This document shows, in pieces, positions 44,071 to 54,332 of a DNA stretch of 64,000 bases (positions are counted from its first letter, which is position 1; each line of letters begins with the position of its first letter). This stretch comes from Sinobacterium norvegicum (GTDB lineage: Bacteria; Pseudomonadota; Gammaproteobacteria; Pseudomonadales; Sinobacteriaceae). The position numbers and the translations under genes were made by a program. Location: the NCBI RefSeq assembly GCF_923077115.1, contig NZ_CAKLPX010000001.1, positions 1 to 64,000 of the forward strand. Reading direction: 5' to 3'. The notes below the pieces were generated by a model. The model saw nothing but the letters and a program-made list of their open reading frames with translations. It did not search any database and was not told the DNA's origin.

Positions 44071-46092
44071 TTAACGGGGCGTAGTGGCCTTGGCAGTGGT
44101 TTCATTTAAGCTCGCCTCTGCCGGTTTCTCTGGCATGATCATCGCCACCGATAAATCGATATTACTGCCAATTAAATGACCGTATATGGCACTGAAGGTG
44201 ATGATATTCTGGGTGTATCGGCGATATTTCTTATGGGGGATGGTTTCTATCCACTGATCGACATCGGCAATTTCTTCAGCATTACGGAGCCAGCGCTCAA
44301 CCGGTTGTGTGCCCAGGTGATAGGCGATGGCAGCTAGTGGGTAGTTTTGTTGGTATTTGTCGAGTAGCTGCTCTAGCTGAGTACCGCCCAAATAGAGGTT
44401 AGTCTCAGGGTCGGTCAATACCGCCTGTTGCAGCAAGGAGTTACTCTTGGCGAGTTTGGGTAAATACAGTTGCAGCAAGCCTACGGCGCCATTGGCAGAG
44501 AGTGCATTCGCGTCGAATAAGCTCTCCTGTCGGATCAGTGCGAACAGCCATGGCTGCTCGAGATTAAATAGGCGACTGGTTTTGGCCACCTCAGCCTGAT
44601 AATGGCGGGGAAATCTTAAGCCAAGGTAGTCCCACAGTTTTGCTTGAATAATCGTTTCGATACTTCTTCGGTAGTCGCCGTTGTCAGCAGCTGTCTGTGC
44701 CGCTGATAAAACCTGTTGCGTCGTTAAACCATCAATACCCTGACGCCACTCCAGAGCCGCCAATTCTTCTGCACCAAAAAAGGATAGTTCAGCAGCGCGG
44801 CGAAGCGGCGGGGATAGTTGCAGCAGCCCGTGGCCTGTTAACAGTGGCTCATTTGTCACCGGTGTCTGCTGGTTAAAGTTCAGATTCTTACCCGCTCGGT
44901 ATGCTGCCAGCAAACCGTAGTAATTGCGCTGTTGTGAAAGCGCAACATAGCCCGCCTGCCACTGCTTAGGTTGCAGCGGCAGCATTTTTTGGCGGGATCG
45001 CAATAACCAGTACTGCCAGCGAGGCGTCTGTTGCTCTGAAGCGGGTAGTTGCTGAATGTGTTGCTCCACTCTAGGCCAATTATTCGTGCTCAGTGCCAGC
45101 CGTATTTTGTAGCCGATAAGCTGAGTTGAGGCGGCTTTTTCGTTGGTTGCCTGAAGCCATTGATAGGCTTTTTCAGGTGAGTGCTCAGCCAGGTGCCAGG
45201 CCAGATAGAATTGTGTGATCTCTTGCTCCTGCTCGGCTATACGCAGATTGGGGTAAAGTTCGATAGCAAGTATTGGTGAGTGCTCGGCTAGCTTTTTAAT
45301 GCCAAAGGCGCTGTATTTCTCATCCGCTACAGCCAGTGCTAAATAATCGATAACAGCCGTCTCATGGCCACTATTTTTGGCGGCGTTCAACAGCGTTGCG
45401 CCATACTGTTGGTCTTGTTGGTTGAGGAAGAAAAAAAGCTGCTCGGCCCTGTCGTTTTGGTTGCTGGATAAGAGGCCGATAAAGCGTTGCCAAACCAGGT
45501 CCTCGTTGATGACACCATACTGTAGCCAGTGGCTGTAGAGGATTTGGCAGCTGACCGGGTTGTTGCTAAAGCGCAACCAGAGTCTTGTGATGGTCTTGGG
45601 GTGGCTGTCATTGTTGGCCAAGGCTCTGGCGCAATCAATCTCATCGTTTTCGACGCTGCCGGAATCAAAGGCTTTAAACCGTTGCCAGTTCTTTTCTTTG
45701 ACCGCTTGCATCAGCCATATGTAGCGCAGCTTATTGCCAATAATTGTATCGCCGTAAAGTTGTAAGAAATTATCGACATCTTGATTGTTAATGCTGTCAA
45801 AGTGCTCTGTCAAATGACTGTATTGAAGGTAAGGCAGTAGGGGATACTGCTTTAAAGTGTTGACATACTGCTGATATAGCCCCAGTTCATCACTCTGTGA
45901 AGCCTTGATTGCCTTGATGTATTGCAGCCGCATAAAGTTGTTGTGTTCAATCGTTGTCATCGGGCTGTTGGTGGCCCAAAGCAGCGGGGTATATATCAGC
46001 AGTAAACATGAATAGAACAAGGCGGATGGCCATTTGAGGAGGTCAGTCAGCACGGGGTAACCCATAGATTGATAACGGTGATGAAAGTGCAT
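44071..46092 (-). CDS. Soluble lytic murein transglycosylase (Slt70-like)
   Basis: A 673-residue periplasmic enzyme that cleaves peptidoglycan. It has an N-terminal hydrophobic signal segment (about residues 19-40), a long helical superhelix of about 440 residues and a C-terminal lysozyme-like domain. The catalytic glutamate is in LIRQESLFDANALSANGAVG, followed by LLQLYLP in place of the more usual GLMQLMP. The helical U-shape and domain order match Slt70. No good ribosome site precedes ATG 46092; ATG 46065 is an alternative. It is divergent from uup with 83 bp between. Confidence 0.88.
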   Translation of the reverse strand: MHFHHRYQSMGYPVLTDLLKWPSALFYSCLLLIYTPLLWATNSPMTTIEHNNFMRLQYIKAIKASQSDELGLYQQYVNTLKQYPLLPYLQYSHLTEHFDSINNQDVDNFLQLYGDTIIGNKLRYIWLMQAVKEKNWQRFKAFDSGSVENDEIDCARALANNDSHPKTITRLWLRFSNNPVSCQILYSHWLQYGVINEDLVWQRFIGLLSSNQNDRAEQLFFFLNQQDQQYGATLLNAAKNSGHETAVIDYLALAVADEKYSAFGIKKLAEHSPILAIELYPNLRIAEQEQEITQFYLAWHLAEHSPEKAYQWLQATNEKAASTQLIGYKIRLALSTNNWPRVEQHIQQLPASEQQTPRWQYWLLRSRQKMLPLQPKQWQAGYVALSQQRNYYGLLAAYRAGKNLNFNQQTPVTNEPLLTGHGLLQLSPPLRRAAELSFFGAEELAALEWRQGIDGLTTQQVLSAAQTAADNGDYRRSIETIIQAKLWDYLGLRFPRHYQAEVAKTSRLFNLEQPWLFALIRQESLFDANALSANGAVGLLQLYLPKLAKSNSLLQQAVLTDPETNLYLGGTQLEQLLDKYQQNYPLAAIAYHLGTQPVERWLRNAEEIADVDQWIETIPHKKYRRYTQNIITFSAIYGHLIGSNIDLSVAMIMPEKPAEASLNETTAKATTPR

Positions 46093-46175
46093 TAAGTGTA
46101 GTTAAAAACTCATCGCTAGCCCAAAGCCGTTGTGAAGAGTAGAATCGCCTGCAAATATTTTTGCTGAGTACAGTC

Positions 46176-48071
46176 ATGCCATTAGTTAGAGTGAGCGCCG
46201 CGGAATTAAGCTTCGGTACACAGGTCTTATTAGACAATGTTGAATTTCAGATAGATAAGGGCGAGCGGGTCTGTATTACTGGCCGTAACGGTGTCGGTAA
46301 ATCGACGCTGATGAAGGTGATTTTGGATGAGGTCAAACTCGACAGTGGTGAACTCTGGTTCGATGCCGGTGTTACTGTATCGTGCTTGCAGCAAGAATTA
46401 CCGGCGGCGGACGAGCGCGTAGTTGATTCGGTTGTCGCCGAGGGCTTGCCCGGTGTCGGTGAGTTACTGACCGCATTTAATGCGCTGTCGGTCACGGCGC
46501 TCGATGATAAGGGCTTAAAAAAGTTGGCCGATATTCAGCATCAAATTGATGCCGTCGATGGTTGGTCGGCGCAGACCAAGATTGACCAAGTGATGACTCG
46601 GCTGAAATTACCCCGTGACGTCAAAATGAGCACCTTATCCGGTGGCTGGCGTCGTAAGGTGGCTTTGGCCAAGGCGTTGGTGAGCGAGCCTGACTTATTA
46701 ATCCTCGACGAGCCGACCAACCACTTGGATTTAACCACTATTGATTGGCTTGAGCGACAGTTGCTCGATTTCCGTGGTGCTATTCTCTTTGTTACGCACG
46801 ATAGAGCACTGTTACAAAAACTGGCGACACGTATTATCGAGCTGGATCGCGGTCACGCCTTTAGCTGGAAGGGTGACTACAAAAGCTTTCTCGAATACCG
46901 AGAGCAGCGCCTGGCGACGGAAGAGAAACACAATGAATTATTCGACAAGCGTCTGGCGGAAGAAGAGGTGTGGATTCGACAGGGTATTAAAGCCCGTCGA
47001 ACCCGTAACGAGGGGCGTGTAAGAGCGCTGAAGGCGCTACGGGTAGAGCGTTCAGAGCGCCGTAATGTAACCGGCAAGGCCAGTATCACCACCAATAGTG
47101 CAGACCGCTCGGGTAAAATTGTTATCGAAGCTGAAAATTTGGCGCACTATTTCTCTGCCGACAAGAAAATCCTCGATGGCTTCTCGACGGTTATTCAACG
47201 CGGCGACAGAATCGGCATTGTTGGTAATAACGGCGCCGGCAAGAGTACCTTGTTGAAAATACTGCTGGGTGAATTAACGCCTCAGCAAGGAGAGGTAAAA
47301 AAAGGTACCAAGCTTGAACTGGCCTATTTTGACCAGTTACGCACTGAACTCGATGGTGAAAAAAGCGTTATCGACAACGTCTCTCAGGGCCGCGACTTTA
47401 TCGAAATTGGCGGTAAAGATCGCCATATCTATAGTTATTTGTCAGATTTCTTGTTTTCGCCAGAGCGTGCGCGTACACCGGTAGGTGTGTTGTCTGGTGG
47501 TGAGCGTAATCGGGTGATGTTGGCCAAATTGTTTGGTCAGCCGTCCAACCTGTTGGTACTCGATGAGCCGACCAACGACCTCGATGTAGAGACGCTGGAG
47601 CTGCTCGAAGAAATTCTGATGGAATACCCGGGCACTATATTATTGGTCAGCCACGACCGAGCGTTTATGGATAACGTGGTCACCAGTACCATCGTCTTCG
47701 AAGCGCCGGGTAAGGTGCGTGAATACATCGGTGGCTACAGTGATTGGAAGAACCAGGGGGGCTCATTCAGTGAGCAGGCCTATCAAGACGAGGCGGTGGT
47801 GTCGAAACAGGCTGAGCCTTCGTCCGCGGTGCAGGCGGCGCCGCAGAAAAAGATAAGCTTTAAACTCAAACACGAACTTGAACAGTTGCCCGCTAAGATT
47901 GAGCAACTAGAGGCCGACATCGATACTGTTCAGCAACAAACCGCGGCGGCTGATTTCTACCAGGGGCCGCGGGATGAGGTCGCCTCAACACTGGCCAAGC
48001 TCGAGGCCTTGGAGGCCGAGCTTGAGGTGGTAGTCGAGCGCTGGGCAGAGTTAGAAGAACTGGCCTCTTAA
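46176..48071 (+). CDS. uup: ABC-F ATPase Uup
   Basis: A 631-residue soluble protein with two ABC domains and no membrane part. Walker A motifs are GRNGVGKST and GNNGAGKST; the signatures are LSGGWRRKVALAKAL and LSGGERNRVMLAKL; Walker B are LILDEPTNHLDL and LVLDEPTNDLDV. A coiled-coil C-terminal domain of about 80 residues (KISFKLKHELEQLPAKIEQL) distinguishes Uup from EttA and other ABC-F proteins. It acts on ribosomes or branched DNA structures. ATG 46176 gives MPLVRVSAAELSFG; the upstream TTG is not used. Its stop overlaps the convergent Usp gene by 4 bp. Confidence 0.92.
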   Translation: MPLVRVSAAELSFGTQVLLDNVEFQIDKGERVCITGRNGVGKSTLMKVILDEVKLDSGELWFDAGVTVSCLQQELPAADERVVDSVVAEGLPGVGELLTAFNALSVTALDDKGLKKLADIQHQIDAVDGWSAQTKIDQVMTRLKLPRDVKMSTLSGGWRRKVALAKALVSEPDLLILDEPTNHLDLTTIDWLERQLLDFRGAILFVTHDRALLQKLATRIIELDRGHAFSWKGDYKSFLEYREQRLATEEKHNELFDKRLAEEEVWIRQGIKARRTRNEGRVRALKALRVERSERRNVTGKASITTNSADRSGKIVIEAENLAHYFSADKKILDGFSTVIQRGDRIGIVGNNGAGKSTLLKILLGELTPQQGEVKKGTKLELAYFDQLRTELDGEKSVIDNVSQGRDFIEIGGKDRHIYSYLSDFLFSPERARTPVGVLSGGERNRVMLAKLFGQPSNLLVLDEPTNDLDVETLELLEEILMEYPGTILLVSHDRAFMDNVVTSTIVFEAPGKVREYIGGYSDWKNQGGSFSEQAYQDEAVVSKQAEPSSAVQAAPQKKISFKLKHELEQLPAKIEQLEADIDTVQQQTAAADFYQGPRDEVASTLAKLEALEAELEVVVERWAELEELAS

Positions 48072-48508
48072 TTGCCGTCTTTGACTCTCACTGCCAGCAC
48101 GTCACAGCAGGCGCCATGTAATACGCCGTTTGCTGTGGAACCAAAAATCAGCGCTAGGCCGTGTCTGCCGTGACTGCCTACGACAACAAGGTCGGAGCCT
48201 ACTTCGATACCGAGCTTATGGATTTCGGTCTCTGGCCTGCCCAGTACCAGATGACAGTCATCCTCGTCGACGCCAATGGTTTTGGCCATGCTTAAGAGCT
48301 GGTTCTTTGATTGCAGTAAGAGCTCGTCTTGTAGACTGGAGAAGTCGAGAGGGATGTCGCTGCCGTAGGTAAAGCTGAGAGGTTCGACAACATGAATAAT
48401 GCTGACTTTGGCATTGTATAACTTGGCCAGCGACTGGGCTCTTTGGCACACCAGTGGACTGTCATCACTGAGGTCGATAGCAAGCAGTATGTGTTTATAA
48501 TCAGACAT
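48068..48508 (-). CDS. Universal stress protein (UspA family)
   Basis: A 146-residue cytoplasmic stress protein. The start MSDYKHILLAIDLS and the ATP-binding pattern GSHGRHGLALIFGSTANGVLHGA (G2xG9xGS type) near the C terminus are typical of the ATP-binding Usp group. ATG 48508 has AGGAG 7 bp upstream and is preferred over an in-frame start 30 bp upstream. Confidence 0.92.
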   Translation of the reverse strand: MSDYKHILLAIDLSDDSPLVCQRAQSLAKLYNAKVSIIHVVEPLSFTYGSDIPLDFSSLQDELLLQSKNQLLSMAKTIGVDEDDCHLVLGRPETEIHKLGIEVGSDLVVVGSHGRHGLALIFGSTANGVLHGACCDVLAVRVKDGN

Positions 48509-48636
48509 CGAGGCGCTCCTGTGTATTGAATAAAACAATCATTTATTCAGTAGTATAGCTGAATATATGATTCAATTAGACGGCAGTTTTTGCGGTCTGT
48601 CAAAATATAGTGAAGTCAATAAATGAAAGAGTATTC

Positions 48637-49116
48637 ATGGCGTATATAATCATCGGGTTTGTGGTCATTATGGCAATATCCCCCATTTTCTGGATGCGAC
48701 CCAGTCCACGACAAAAACAGTTGGAGCGGCTGCGAGCATATGCGGGTAAGCGGGGTTTGGACGTGTCGATCAGAAAGCTACCACAGAAGCTACGCTACCG
48801 TCATGACTTCGACATGATGAGCTGTTACAGCAAGTACCACCCGCGAGGAGCAAAGCAGCAAGAGGTGGTGCGTAAAAAGTGGTTTATCTCACTGGAAAAA
48901 GGCTTTGATTGGGTGAGCAGACCGGACCTTGAATACCAACAACAGCTACAAAACATCACTGATAGTCTACCTGACAGCTGTAGCTATGTTGAAGCTGAGC
49001 AGTTATTTGTGGCCGTTTATTGGCGAGAGAAAGGTGATAGTAGTACAGTTGATCAAGTCGCCGAAGTTATTGAAAAAATAATGTTAATTCAGTCGCAAAA
49101 ATACCGAGAGCAATAG
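48637..49116 (+). CDS. Membrane-anchored protein of unknown function
   Basis: A 159-residue protein with one N-terminal membrane segment (MAYIIIGFVVIMAISPIFW) and a basic cytoplasmic domain of about 130 residues. I do not recognise a family. ATG 48637 follows a weak GAAAGAG; a longer GTG-start form from 48610 adds nine residues. The DUF1653 gene begins 2 bp after it, so the two are probably translated from one message. The pair precedes topA. Confidence 0.75.
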   Translation: MAYIIIGFVVIMAISPIFWMRPSPRQKQLERLRAYAGKRGLDVSIRKLPQKLRYRHDFDMMSCYSKYHPRGAKQQEVVRKKWFISLEKGFDWVSRPDLEYQQQLQNITDSLPDSCSYVEAEQLFVAVYWREKGDSSTVDQVAEVIEKIMLIQSQKYREQ

Positions 49117-49118
49117 CA

Positions 49119-49343
49119 ATGGTGAAAAAAGGGATCTATAAGCATTATAAAGGTGCTTATTATCAGGTCGAAGGGGTGGCTCGCCACTCCGAATCAGAGG
49201 AACAACTGGTGGTCTATCGCCCGATGTATGGTGATCGCGCTCTCTGGGTCAGGCCGTTATCTATGTTTGTGGAAACCTTATCAACTGACAAGGGGGTGTT
49301 CGCCCGCTTTAGTTACGTCGGTGATGAACTGCCGGTAGAATAG
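49119..49343 (+). CDS. DUF1653 domain protein
   Basis: A 74-residue protein that is one DUF1653 domain: GIYKHYKGAYYQVEGVARHS, VVYRPMYGDRALWVRPLSMF and FARFSYVGDE are the family blocks. The domain is thought to be a small beta barrel; function unknown. It starts 2 bp after the preceding membrane protein gene. No motif suggests an enzyme. Confidence 0.92.
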   Translation: MVKKGIYKHYKGAYYQVEGVARHSESEEQLVVYRPMYGDRALWVRPLSMFVETLSTDKGVFARFSYVGDELPVE

Positions 49344-49418
49344 TCTGTAAGCTATATATAATAAGGCTTGTAGCTGTTTATTTTGACGTTATTCGGTCAA
49401 TTATTTTAATGACAAGAC

Positions 49419-49448
49419 TTGACCTTGATAGCCGAGTGCGATTATAAC
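49419..49448 (+). promoter_or_regulatory. Promoter of topA
   Basis: TTGACC (49419-49424) and TATAAC (49443-49448) are 18 bp apart, giving a start near 49455 and a leader of about 50 nt. Confidence 0.7.
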
Positions 49449-49504
49449 TTGCGGCAATTGATACGTTTACCGTTTTTTTTACCTCTTATTAATGTAGGGA
49501 ACTA

Positions 49505-52171
49505 ATGACTAAATCCTTAGTTATTGTGGAGTCACCAGCCAAAGCCAAGACAATCAACAAATACCTTGGTAATCAATATGTTGTAAAGTCTAGCGTTGGT
49601 CATATACGCGACTTGCCGACCAGTGGCAGTAAAACCAATGCTGTCGACCCTGCGGCGCGGGCGAAAGAAGCGGCTAAGACTCGTAAGATGCCGGTGGAGA
49701 AGAAAGCGGCCTATAAAAAGAAGAAGGCAAAAGATCAGTTAGTCAGGCGAATGGGTATTGACCCTGAAAACGATTGGGCCGCGCAGTATGAAACCCTGCC
49801 AGGAAAAGAGAAGGTCGTCAGTGAATTAAAGCGGTTGGCCGAGACCGCTGACACCATTTATCTCGCGACGGATTTGGACCGCGAGGGTGAGGCGATTGCC
49901 TGGCACCTGCGGGAAACTATTGGCGGTGAAGATGATAAATACAAGCGTGTGGTTTTTAACGAAATCACCGAGACAGCGATTAAAGAGGCATTTAACACCC
50001 CCTCTGAGCTAGATATGAGTCGGGTCAACGCTCAGCAGGCTCGACGCTTTCTAGACCGTGTTGTCGGTTACATGGTTTCGCCCTTATTGTGGGCCAAAGT
50101 TGCCCGTGGCCTATCAGCTGGCCGAGTACAATCTGTGGCGACCAAACTGGTCGTTGAGAAAGAGCGAGAGATTCGTGCCTTCATCCCAGAGGAGTATTGG
50201 GATATTGCGGCTGACCTCACCACCACCGATCAGCAAGCGCTGTCGATGGAGGTCAAAAAGTATCAAGGTAATGCTTATCGCCCCACTAATGAGGTCGATA
50301 CCATGGCTTCTGTGGCGGCGCTAAATGATGCCAGTTTTACCGTTGTTAGCCGCGAAGACAAGCCGACCAGGACTAAACCAACCGCCCCCTATATTACTTC
50401 GACATTGCAGCAGGCGGCGAGCACACGCCTCGGTTTTGGTGTGAAGAAGACGATGATGATGGCTCAGCGTCTTTACGAGGCGGGTTATATCACCTATATG
50501 CGTACAGATTCGACCAATTTAAGCAATGAGGCCGTGGCTAATTGCCGTGACTATGTTGCAGATAATTATGGCAAGAAATACCTGCCTGAAGCGGCGATTA
50601 GTTACTCAAGCAAAGAGGGTGCACAGGAGGCGCACGAAGCCATCCGTCCCTCAGATGTTGGCTGTATTACCGCTCATCTAAAAAATATGGAACGCGATGC
50701 AGAGCGTCTGTATGAGTTGATTTGGCGTCAGTTTGTCGCCTGCCAAATGGTACCGGCTGAATTTACCTCGACCTCTATTGTGGTTGAGGCTGTGGGGTAT
50801 GAGCTGCGTTGTAAGGGGCGGGTTATTCGCTTCGACGGCTTTACCAAGGTGCAGCAACCACAAGCGAAGAAAGCCGAGGACGTCATCATGCCCGACGTCA
50901 AACAGGGCGAGGTGCTGAATCTACAGCAGGTTATTCCAACTCAGCACTTTACCAAGCCGACGCCGCGCTATACTGAGGCGAGCTTAGTCAAGGAGCTGGA
51001 GAAACGTGGTATTGGTCGACCTTCCACCTATGCTGCGATCATCTCGACGATCCAAGACCGCGGATATGTACGGGTTGAGAATCGTCGTTTCTTCGCTGAG
51101 AAAATGGGCGATATCGTCAGCGACCGTCTCAGTGAGAGCTTTGTTGACCTGATGGATTTCAGTTTTACCGCCAGAATGGAAGAGGCGCTGGATGGTGTTG
51201 CCGCTGGCACTAAAGACTGGAAAAAATTGCTCAATAATTTCTATACCGATTTCCGGGTTCAGCTGGATCAGGCAGAGTCTGACGAGGGTGGTATGCGTGC
51301 TAATAGCCCGACACCAACGGATATTAAATGCCCAGACTGCGGCCGCGACATGCAAATTAGAACAGCCAGTACGGGGGTGTTTTTAGGGTGTTCAGGGTAT
51401 AGCTTGCCGCCCAAAGAGCGCTGCAAGTGTACGATTAACTTGGTGTCAGGCGATGAGGCGGTTAGTACTGAGTTAGATGAAGAGGCAGAATCTCGTCTGT
51501 TGCTGAATAAGCGCCGTTGCCAAATCTGTAACTCGGCGATGGAGTCCTACCTGATCGATGAGCAGCGTAAGCTGCATGTCTGTGGTAACAACCCGGATTG
51601 CTCAGGCTATGAAATAGAAGAGGGCAGCTTCAAGATTAAAGGCTATGAAGGGCCGGTGCTTGAGTGTGATAAGTGCGGTTCTGAAATGCAGCTCAAATCG
51701 GGCCGTTTTGGTAAATACTTTGGCTGTACCAACGAGGGCTGTAAAAATACCCGCAAGCTGTTGCGTAGTGGTGAAGCCGCGCCACCAAAAATGGATCCGG
51801 TTCCGATGCCTGAACTTGCTTGTATCAAGGTTGAGGATACCTATATTCTTCGTGACGGTGCAGCCGGGCTATTTTTGGCGGCCAGTAAGTTTCCTAAGAA
51901 CCGAGAGACGCGGGCACCGCTGGTGTCTGAGTTGTTGCCACACCAGGCCGAGATCGATCCAAAGTATGACTTTTTGATGAAGGCACCCGTGGCGGACCCT
52001 TCCGGCAACCCCGCCATTATTCGCTATAGTCGCAAGACTAAAGAGCAGTATGTGCTGAGCGAGGTTGAAGGCAAGGCCAGTGGCTGGACAGCTTATTACG
52101 TCGGCGGTAAGTGGGTTGAAGAGCAGAAGAAAAAACGTGTAGTTAAGAAAAAGGCGACGAAGAAAAAGTAG
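49505..52171 (+). CDS. topA: DNA topoisomerase I
   Basis: An 888-residue type IA topoisomerase that relaxes negative supercoils. The Toprim domain starts [18 protein letters not shown] and holds [14 protein letters not shown]. The catalytic tyrosine is Tyr331 in [13 protein letters not shown]. Three C4 zinc fingers follow residue 610 (CPDC, CQIC, CDKC starts), and then a basic tail rich in lysine. Domain order and length are those of the E. coli enzyme. It has its own promoter and a strong terminator. Confidence 0.97.
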   Translation: MTKSLVIVESPAKAKTINKYLGNQYVVKSSVGHIRDLPTSGSKTNAVDPAARAKEAAKTRKMPVEKKAAYKKKKAKDQLVRRMGIDPENDWAAQYETLPGKEKVVSELKRLAETADTIYLATDLDREGEAIAWHLRETIGGEDDKYKRVVFNEITETAIKEAFNTPSELDMSRVNAQQARRFLDRVVGYMVSPLLWAKVARGLSAGRVQSVATKLVVEKEREIRAFIPEEYWDIAADLTTTDQQALSMEVKKYQGNAYRPTNEVDTMASVAALNDASFTVVSREDKPTRTKPTAPYITSTLQQAASTRLGFGVKKTMMMAQRLYEAGYITYMRTDSTNLSNEAVANCRDYVADNYGKKYLPEAAISYSSKEGAQEAHEAIRPSDVGCITAHLKNMERDAERLYELIWRQFVACQMVPAEFTSTSIVVEAVGYELRCKGRVIRFDGFTKVQQPQAKKAEDVIMPDVKQGEVLNLQQVIPTQHFTKPTPRYTEASLVKELEKRGIGRPSTYAAIISTIQDRGYVRVENRRFFAEKMGDIVSDRLSESFVDLMDFSFTARMEEALDGVAAGTKDWKKLLNNFYTDFRVQLDQAESDEGGMRANSPTPTDIKCPDCGRDMQIRTASTGVFLGCSGYSLPPKERCKCTINLVSGDEAVSTELDEEAESRLLLNKRRCQICNSAMESYLIDEQRKLHVCGNNPDCSGYEIEEGSFKIKGYEGPVLECDKCGSEMQLKSGRFGKYFGCTNEGCKNTRKLLRSGEAAPPKMDPVPMPELACIKVEDTYILRDGAAGLFLAASKFPKNRETRAPLVSELLPHQAEIDPKYDFLMKAPVADPSGNPAIIRYSRKTKEQYVLSEVEGKASGWTAYYVGGKWVEEQKKKRVVKKKATKKK

Positions 52172-52192
52172 ACGCCTTTCAATTAATCCAAA

Positions 52193-52217
52193 AAACCCGC
52201 AAAGGCGGGTTTTTTTT
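52193..52217 (+). terminator. Rho-independent terminator of topA
   Basis: AAACCCGC and GCGGGTTT pair around an AAAG loop, followed by a run of T residues. Confidence 0.95.
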
Positions 52218-52245
52218 ATAGAGCATAGCCAAGAGGTATCCTGCT

Positions 52246-52743
52246 ATGAGAGATTATCAACGCCGAATAGCGTCGCTGCTGCAGTATTGTCAGCAGCAGC
52301 TAACGTTGGCCAAAAAGCTGAATGAGGCGGAGCGCCGTGGGCTGATGGAGGCCGCTGTGACTCATCTTTACACCGCCTATCGCAGTTATGTGGTTGAGGT
52401 CGTCTCTTCCTATCATGTGACCGAGGATTCTTTGCCAACATCATGGCAGTTGCCTGAGGTGGTAGAGCTCTTGCAGCAGGGGCAGCATCAAAGCGGCGAA
52501 CTCAATGAGCTGCTGACATTGTCGAGACAGGGCTGGCTGTGTCAGTTGCTGACGCTCCATAGCCGTACTTTGCAGCTGGAACAGACGATGCCGATAACGC
52601 GTAAAAATGCTGGACAGTTTGCGATTGCAGCGGTGAATCTCGATGCGCCAGTGATTGATTTTGATATGGCGACCATCGTGTCGATAAAAACCGGTTTTAC
52701 CGAGTTAATTCAACGCCAGCGTCAGCACTCAGTAGAAAGCTAA
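52246..52743 (+). CDS. DUF6586-like conserved helical protein
   Basis: A 165-residue protein, mostly helical, starting MRDYQRRIASLLQYCQQQLT. The position directly after topA and ahead of lexA, and the overall pattern, resemble the DUF6586 proteins beside topA in Pseudomonas-type genomes; I name the family with reservation. AAGAGG lies upstream of the ATG. No catalytic motif is seen. Confidence 0.7.
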   Translation: MRDYQRRIASLLQYCQQQLTLAKKLNEAERRGLMEAAVTHLYTAYRSYVVEVVSSYHVTEDSLPTSWQLPEVVELLQQGQHQSGELNELLTLSRQGWLCQLLTLHSRTLQLEQTMPITRKNAGQFAIAAVNLDAPVIDFDMATIVSIKTGFTELIQRQRQHSVES

Positions 52744-52842
52744 GCATCTTATTGTGTGCAATCCTGCTCGAAAGGCTTGTTAAATCTGACAAAGCGGTGT
52801 TATAAAGAAGTTCTAGTTACTTACAAAAAGAAGGTGGGCGTA

Positions 52843-53121
52843 GTGTCTTCTCTACTGGAAATTGTGGAACTTGCTAATGGCGAGATTGTATTACGACATG
52901 CGGATGGCGATGGACGTCCTCTGATTAATATCCGATTCACCAACGAGTCTGAGATGGTATCGGCGACGGCTCGACTTGAGGTTGCCAAGGCAATGATTCA
53001 AGCCGGCATGGCGACCTTTGCCGAGATTGTCGAGAATCAAGAAGAGGAGGCTGTATTCCAGGCTGAAGAAGTCTACGAGGGCAGTGAGCAAGAGTTATCA
53101 CGTGAGGTGGTACTTCACTGA
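52843..53121 (+). CDS. Small conserved protein of the topA-lexA region
   Basis: A 92-residue acidic protein, MSSLLEIVELANGEIVLRHA onward, ending in a glutamate-rich tail. A similar small gene lies between topA and lexA/sulA in pseudomonads. GTG 52843 has AAGGTGGG a few bases upstream, so the in-frame ATG at 52756, which adds an unlike cysteine-containing leader, is rejected. Function unknown. Confidence 0.78.
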   Translation: MSSLLEIVELANGEIVLRHADGDGRPLINIRFTNESEMVSATARLEVAKAMIQAGMATFAEIVENQEEEAVFQAEEVYEGSEQELSREVVLH

Positions 53122-53232
53122 GCTTAATGACAGGGTGAATTGAGTCAGTTGTTGCTGGTTGTCCCTGAATTACTCATGGCTGGAGACGTTTCGTCGTCAA
53201 GCCAATTTAATTGAACTCCCTGGGTATCTGGT

Positions 53233-53625
53233 TTAGCGAATAAGCAGGCAGTGGCTTTTGCCGTTGATTGCGGCGTAGGCTAATTCGTCCTGATTGATGG
53301 TGCTGGTGCTGTTCAGGTTGGCTACAACCGTATTGCTTTTGCCGCTATTGAGACAGCGCAGCAACAAATTGTGCAGTTGCTCGTCTGAGTCGCTGTTGAT
53401 GATCAATATAGGACGCTTTTCCAAGCCAAATTGTTTCAGGATCTGGCGGTTTAGTGAGGGTGGGTTTATCCATGTAACCCAGCGCTTACTGTCTTCCCCT
53501 GCGAGATGGCTGATAATGGGAAGTATTAGCAGTTCTTGGCTGGGGTGGCCCTTAATGCAAATCTCGGTAATATACTCGTTGTTAACTGCATTGTCGTTTT
53601 GTTCTAGTGCGGCAAATAATGGCAT
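53233..53625 (-). CDS. sulA: SOS cell-division inhibitor SulA-like
   Basis: A 130-residue protein with the SulA core: ITEICIKGHPSQELLILPII in place of the SulA strand that leads into QLLLPLL, then RWVTWINPPSLNRQILKQFGL, and a C-terminal AAINGKSHCLLIR. It would bind FtsZ and block division during DNA damage. AAGGGA is 7 bp upstream of the ATG. It lies 53 bp downstream of lexA on the same strand, the lexA-sulA arrangement of pseudomonads. Similarity is moderate but position supports the call. Confidence 0.82.
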   Translation of the reverse strand: MPLFAALEQNDNAVNNEYITEICIKGHPSQELLILPIISHLAGEDSKRWVTWINPPSLNRQILKQFGLEKRPILIINSDSDEQLHNLLLRCLNSGKSNTVVANLNSTSTINQDELAYAAINGKSHCLLIR

Positions 53626-53678
53626 AATACGTCCCTTTTAATCTGTTCAATTCGCCAGCATGGCTGGCGTCAAGCTAC

Positions 53679-54287
53679 TTAGTGTTGGCGAATAACCCCA
53701 ACGCTGATACCTTCAATCGATACATCTTGTTCGGCTAAGTCGACGACTATTGGCTCGAAGTCTTGATTCTCAGGGAGCAGCAATAATTCTCGTTTGGTCT
53801 TACCGCGTTTGAAGCGTTTAACCGTGACCTCATCTTCAATGCGGGCGACGACAATTTGTCCATCAGTGACCTGGCTGGTGCGATGAACAGCGAGTAGGTC
53901 GCCATCCATAATGCCGATATCTCTCATGCTCTCGCCGCGTACTCGGAGCAGATAATCTGCCTGTGGAGAGAAGAATGATTCTGGGATTTTGACGTGGTCG
54001 TCGATGTTTTGTTCGGCCAGTATTGGGTTGCCGGCAGCAACCTGACCAATAATAGGCAGGCCAAGTTCTTCCGCTTCTTGGGGCAGGCGAATTCCGCGAG
54101 AGGTGCCAGCAAGCATGATGATAGCGCCTTTTTTGGCCAGTGCTCGAAGATGTTCTTCTGCGGCATTGGGTGAGCGAAAGCCCAGTTCTTTGGCGATATC
54201 AGCCCGTGTAGGGGGGAGGCCTGAATCATTGATGTGGCGTTTGATCAAGGCGAGTACTTCGGCTTGTCTTGCAGTCAGTTTTATCAT
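53679..54287 (-). CDS. lexA: SOS repressor LexA
   Basis: A 202-residue repressor/autoprotease. An N-terminal winged helix ([39 protein letters not shown]) is followed by the cleavage site Ala85-Gly86 in GQVAAGNP, the catalytic Ser120 in [10 protein letters not shown] and Lys157 in TVKRFKR, one position later than in E. coli. RecA filament triggers self-cleavage. Two LexA-type boxes lie 11-45 bp upstream of the start, fitting autoregulation, and sulA follows. Confidence 0.97.
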   Translation of the reverse strand: MIKLTARQAEVLALIKRHINDSGLPPTRADIAKELGFRSPNAAEEHLRALAKKGAIIMLAGTSRGIRLPQEAEELGLPIIGQVAAGNPILAEQNIDDHVKIPESFFSPQADYLLRVRGESMRDIGIMDGDLLAVHRTSQVTDGQIVVARIEDEVTVKRFKRGKTKRELLLLPENQDFEPIVVDLAEQDVSIEGISVGVIRQH

Positions 54288-54297
54288 AGTTGCTTAT

Positions 54298-54313
54298 CTG
54301 GTTATCCATACAG
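54298..54313. promoter_or_regulatory. LexA (SOS) box 1 upstream of lexA
   Basis: On the plus strand CTGGTTATCCATACAG, on the minus strand CTGTATGGATAACCAG: CTGT-N8-CCAG, one base off the CTGT-N8-ACAG consensus. Confidence 0.75.
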
Positions 54314-54316
54314 TAC

Positions 54317-54332
54317 ATGTAATTCTATACAG
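54317..54332. promoter_or_regulatory. LexA (SOS) box 2 upstream of lexA
   Basis: On the minus strand CTGTATAGAATTACAT, one base from CTGT-N8-ACAG. It is separated from box 1 by 3 bp (19 bp centre to centre), similar to the double operator of E. coli lexA. Confidence 0.75.
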
